DNA of 5,544 nucleotides from Candidatus Aenigmatarchaeota archaeon (GTDB lineage Archaea; Aenigmatarchaeota; Aenigmatarchaeia; Aenigmatarchaeales; DAIDAN01): positions 1-5,544 of the forward strand of contig DAIDAN010000040.1 in the NCBI GenBank assembly GCA_027310605.1, written 5' to 3'. The notes beneath the pieces were generated by a model. It saw only the letters and a list, made by a program, of their open reading frames with translations, ran no database searches and was not told the origin of the DNA. Below are positions 4,464-5,544 of the stretch, in pieces (the first letter of the stretch is position 1; every line of letters begins with the position of its first letter). A program made the position numbers and the translations under genes.

Positions 4464-4943
4464 TTATTTGCAGAATTCGAGGGGCTGGTCGGTCAGTCCG
4501 AGAAACTTCATGGGCACAAGCTTTACCCAGCCGAGGTATGGCATCCTGAACAGCGCCTTCCCCTTTATCTGCGAGGGCCGGACGCTTTTCTCGAAAGGAA
4601 GCTGCCCGTTGTTGTTGTCGCCCTGCGTCTGGTATGTGCCGTCATCGTTTATTTTTATGACGCGGTGGATTATCGGATAGCTGTAGCCCGGCGCATCATA
4701 GACAATCACATCGCCGACCTGCGGCGTCTTGTCGCCGGCGACGAGAAGCATGTCGCCCCTGTCATAAACCGGGAACATGCTGCAGGAAACCACATCAACC
4801 ACGGGCGTCTGCGTGCCGAGCGCGAACCCGAGCCCGATGTTTATTGAGTAGGCTATCGCGAACCCGAGGAGTATGTAAACGATGTTGCCGAACCAGCCGT
4901 CCGTGAGGCTGCGCCAGGTTTTTCTTATTTCGGAAAAATTCAT
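4464..4943 (-). CDS. signal peptidase I (S26B, Sec11-type)
   Basis: A membrane-bound serine protease that removes signal peptides from exported proteins on the outer face of the membrane. From the ATG at 4943 it is 159 aa. One membrane helix lies near the N-terminus (about 20-43, IVYILLGFAIAYSINIGLGF). Box B, VVSCSMFPVYDRGD, carries the catalytic Ser55. Box D, YPIIHRVI, carries His93, where bacterial enzymes have Lys. Box E, TQGDNN, carries Asp109. This Ser/His/Asp set marks the archaeal/ER type. The frame also opens at a GTG at 4952, but GTGAT at 4952-4948 serves better as the SD for the ATG five bases on. A TATA box would start RNA at about 4952. It ends 128 nt before TFS and follows DUF99 after 158 nt; no functional link to them is evident. 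Confidence 0.95.
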   Translation of the reverse strand: MNFSEIRKTWRSLTDGWFGNIVYILLGFAIAYSINIGLGFALGTQTPVVDVVSCSMFPVYDRGDMLLVAGDKTPQVGDVIVYDAPGYSYPIIHRVIKINDDGTYQTQGDNNNGQLPFEKSVRPSQIKGKALFRMPYLGWVKLVPMKFLGLTDQPLEFCK

Positions 4944-4972
4944 GGGAATCACAAAGATATTTCTTTTCGGAA

Positions 4973-4982
4973 CTTATAAAAA
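4973..4982 (-). promoter_or_regulatory. TATA box of the signal peptidase gene
   Basis: TTTTTATAAG on the minus strand is centred 26 bp before 4952. That gives a leader of about nine bases holding the GTGAT SD, or a leaderless GTG start. This is the best-placed promoter on the minus strand of the window. Confidence 0.6.
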
Positions 4983-4986
4983 CCTG

Positions 4987-5035
4987 CATTAAGGATTGAA
5001 CTGCATTAGGAATTGAATTTTCAAAATCTGAACGG
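4987..5035 (-). repeat. leader repeat, copies B and C in tandem upstream of the signal peptidase promoter
   Basis: Plus-strand 5004-5035 (copy B, CATTAGGAATTGAATTTTC and on to GAACGG) matches the TFS leader copy at 26 of 32 positions without gaps. Directly beside it, 4987-5003 (copy C, CATTAAGGATTGAACTG) repeats the first half. A further inverted TTCAATTCAATCC lies at 5081-5093. B and C sit just upstream of the signal peptidase TATA box, a place where a regulator could bind, but a decayed duplication is equally possible. Confidence 0.5.
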
Positions 5036-5101
5036 ACATTAAGACAGCTCTACGCAGACTTTCTTATCAGCGTATCTTGTTTCAATTCAATCCATATTAT
5101 T

Positions 5102-5544
5102 TTACGCCCTCCCCACGGATTCGCCAAGCACGAATCCTGTCGCAATCAGGTGCGCCACGCGCAGCGGCTCCGGCATCAGCGCGTGCTTCGAGCTTATCCG
5201 TATTACCTCCTCCGCGTCTTTTATCTCAATGCCGCATTTTTGGAAGCAGAGCCTTTTTCCGCCAGCAATATGCGCATAATGAAACGGTCCAGCGTTCTCG
5301 GCTGCTCTCAGCCGCCTTTCGTAATCGGACAGATTTTTCATTCCCGCCTTGAACTTTTCCAGGTCCGGCTTTTTCCTGTTCACCACTATAACCGGAAGGC
5401 TTGTCTTTTTGCAAAGCTCCCTTATGTCAACGACATTGTAGCCGCCGAAGGTTATGCCGTCAAGCATTATTATGCGCAAGTCCTCATACTTGCTTTTCAG
5501 AATCGCGCTTGCTATTTTTTCGGTCGCGTCAGTTCCGTCAACAT
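5102..5544 (-). CDS. DUF99 family protein (endonuclease dU / UPF0215), C-terminal part
   Basis: 146 codons plus a stop are visible; the N-terminus is beyond the right edge. Family hallmarks are present in order: VDGTDATEKIA at the window edge, RIIMLDGITFGGYNVVDI, LPVIVVNRKKPDLEKF, then FQKCGIEI and PEPLRVAHLIATGFVLGES close to the C-terminus. DUF99 has been described as an RNase H-fold relative of endonuclease V and is found mainly in archaea; its substrate here cannot be read from sequence. A TTG within LRIIMLDG could open a shorter frame, but the conserved VDGTDAT upstream shows that the real start lies outside the window. It ends in TAA, 158 nt before the signal peptidase. Confidence 0.92.
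   Translation of the reverse strand, partial: VDGTDATEKIASAILKSKYEDLRIIMLDGITFGGYNVVDIRELCKKTSLPVIVVNRKKPDLEKFKAGMKNLSDYERRLRAAENAGPFHYAHIAGGKRLCFQKCGIEIKDAEEVIRISSKHALMPEPLRVAHLIATGFVLGESVGRA

Noticed and set aside
4795..4989. 64-aa minus-strand frame starting at the ATG in repeat copy C
   Set aside because: It runs out of frame into the signal peptidase gene, crosses its TATA box and resembles nothing after the start.
4333..5093. CRISPR-like repeats, because of ATTGAA(AC)-type ends
   Set aside because: Spacing is irregular, copies are degenerate, one is inverted, and there are no regular spacers or cas genes.

Overview
The window is archaeal chromosome. The evidence is the S13-S4-S11-RpoD cluster with archaeal-type proteins, a transcript-cleavage factor TFS, a Ser/His (S26B/Sec11-type) signal peptidase, a DUF99 (endonuclease dU) protein, TATA-like boxes of the CTTAAATA type, and GGTG(AT) Shine-Dalgarno sites. 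Long Lys- and Ala/Pro-rich extensions on S13, a gene inserted between S13 and S4, and mixed base composition would suit a DPANN-type archaeon (Diapherotrites/Micrarchaeota-like). That placement is an inference and is weak.

Layout: every gene but one lies on the minus strand, so the transcriptional order runs from high to low coordinates. (1) 5544-5102: 3' part of a DUF99 gene. (2) 4943-4464: signal peptidase I, with a well-placed TATA box. (3) 4335-3985: TFS, with its own TATA box just past the signal peptidase stop. (4) 3987-3960: a perfect 28-nt palindrome that overlaps the TFS stop codon and separates TFS from the convergent plus-strand locus. (5) 3424-3933, plus strand: an AT-rich, TPR-like reading frame with an excellent promoter and SD but two in-frame TGA codons. 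(6) 3423-3124: divergent intergenic region. (7) 3123-506: rps13, a small unknown AT-rich gene, rps4, rps11, and then rpoD (Rpo3), which runs off the left edge.

The cluster joins ribosome small-subunit assembly (S13, S4, S11) to RNA polymerase (subunit D) and to the polymerase rescue factor TFS. The gene order rps13-rps4-rps11-rpoD is ancestral in archaea. Here it is loosened: a 115-aa unknown gene sits between rps13 and rps4, and AT-rich spacers of roughly 150-175 nt separate the following genes. Two of those spacers carry the same 47-49 nt element with terminal inverted repeats, and one base pair of its 8-bp stem has changed in a compensatory way between the copies. A second small repeat family (32 nt, 26 of 32 identical) occurs at the TFS start codon and upstream of the signal peptidase promoter.

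The points most worth following up are the twin-TGA gene, the covarying intergenic element, the 32-nt leader repeat, and the insertion of an unknown gene into the ribosomal operon. No tRNA, rRNA, CRISPR array or insertion sequence was seen.
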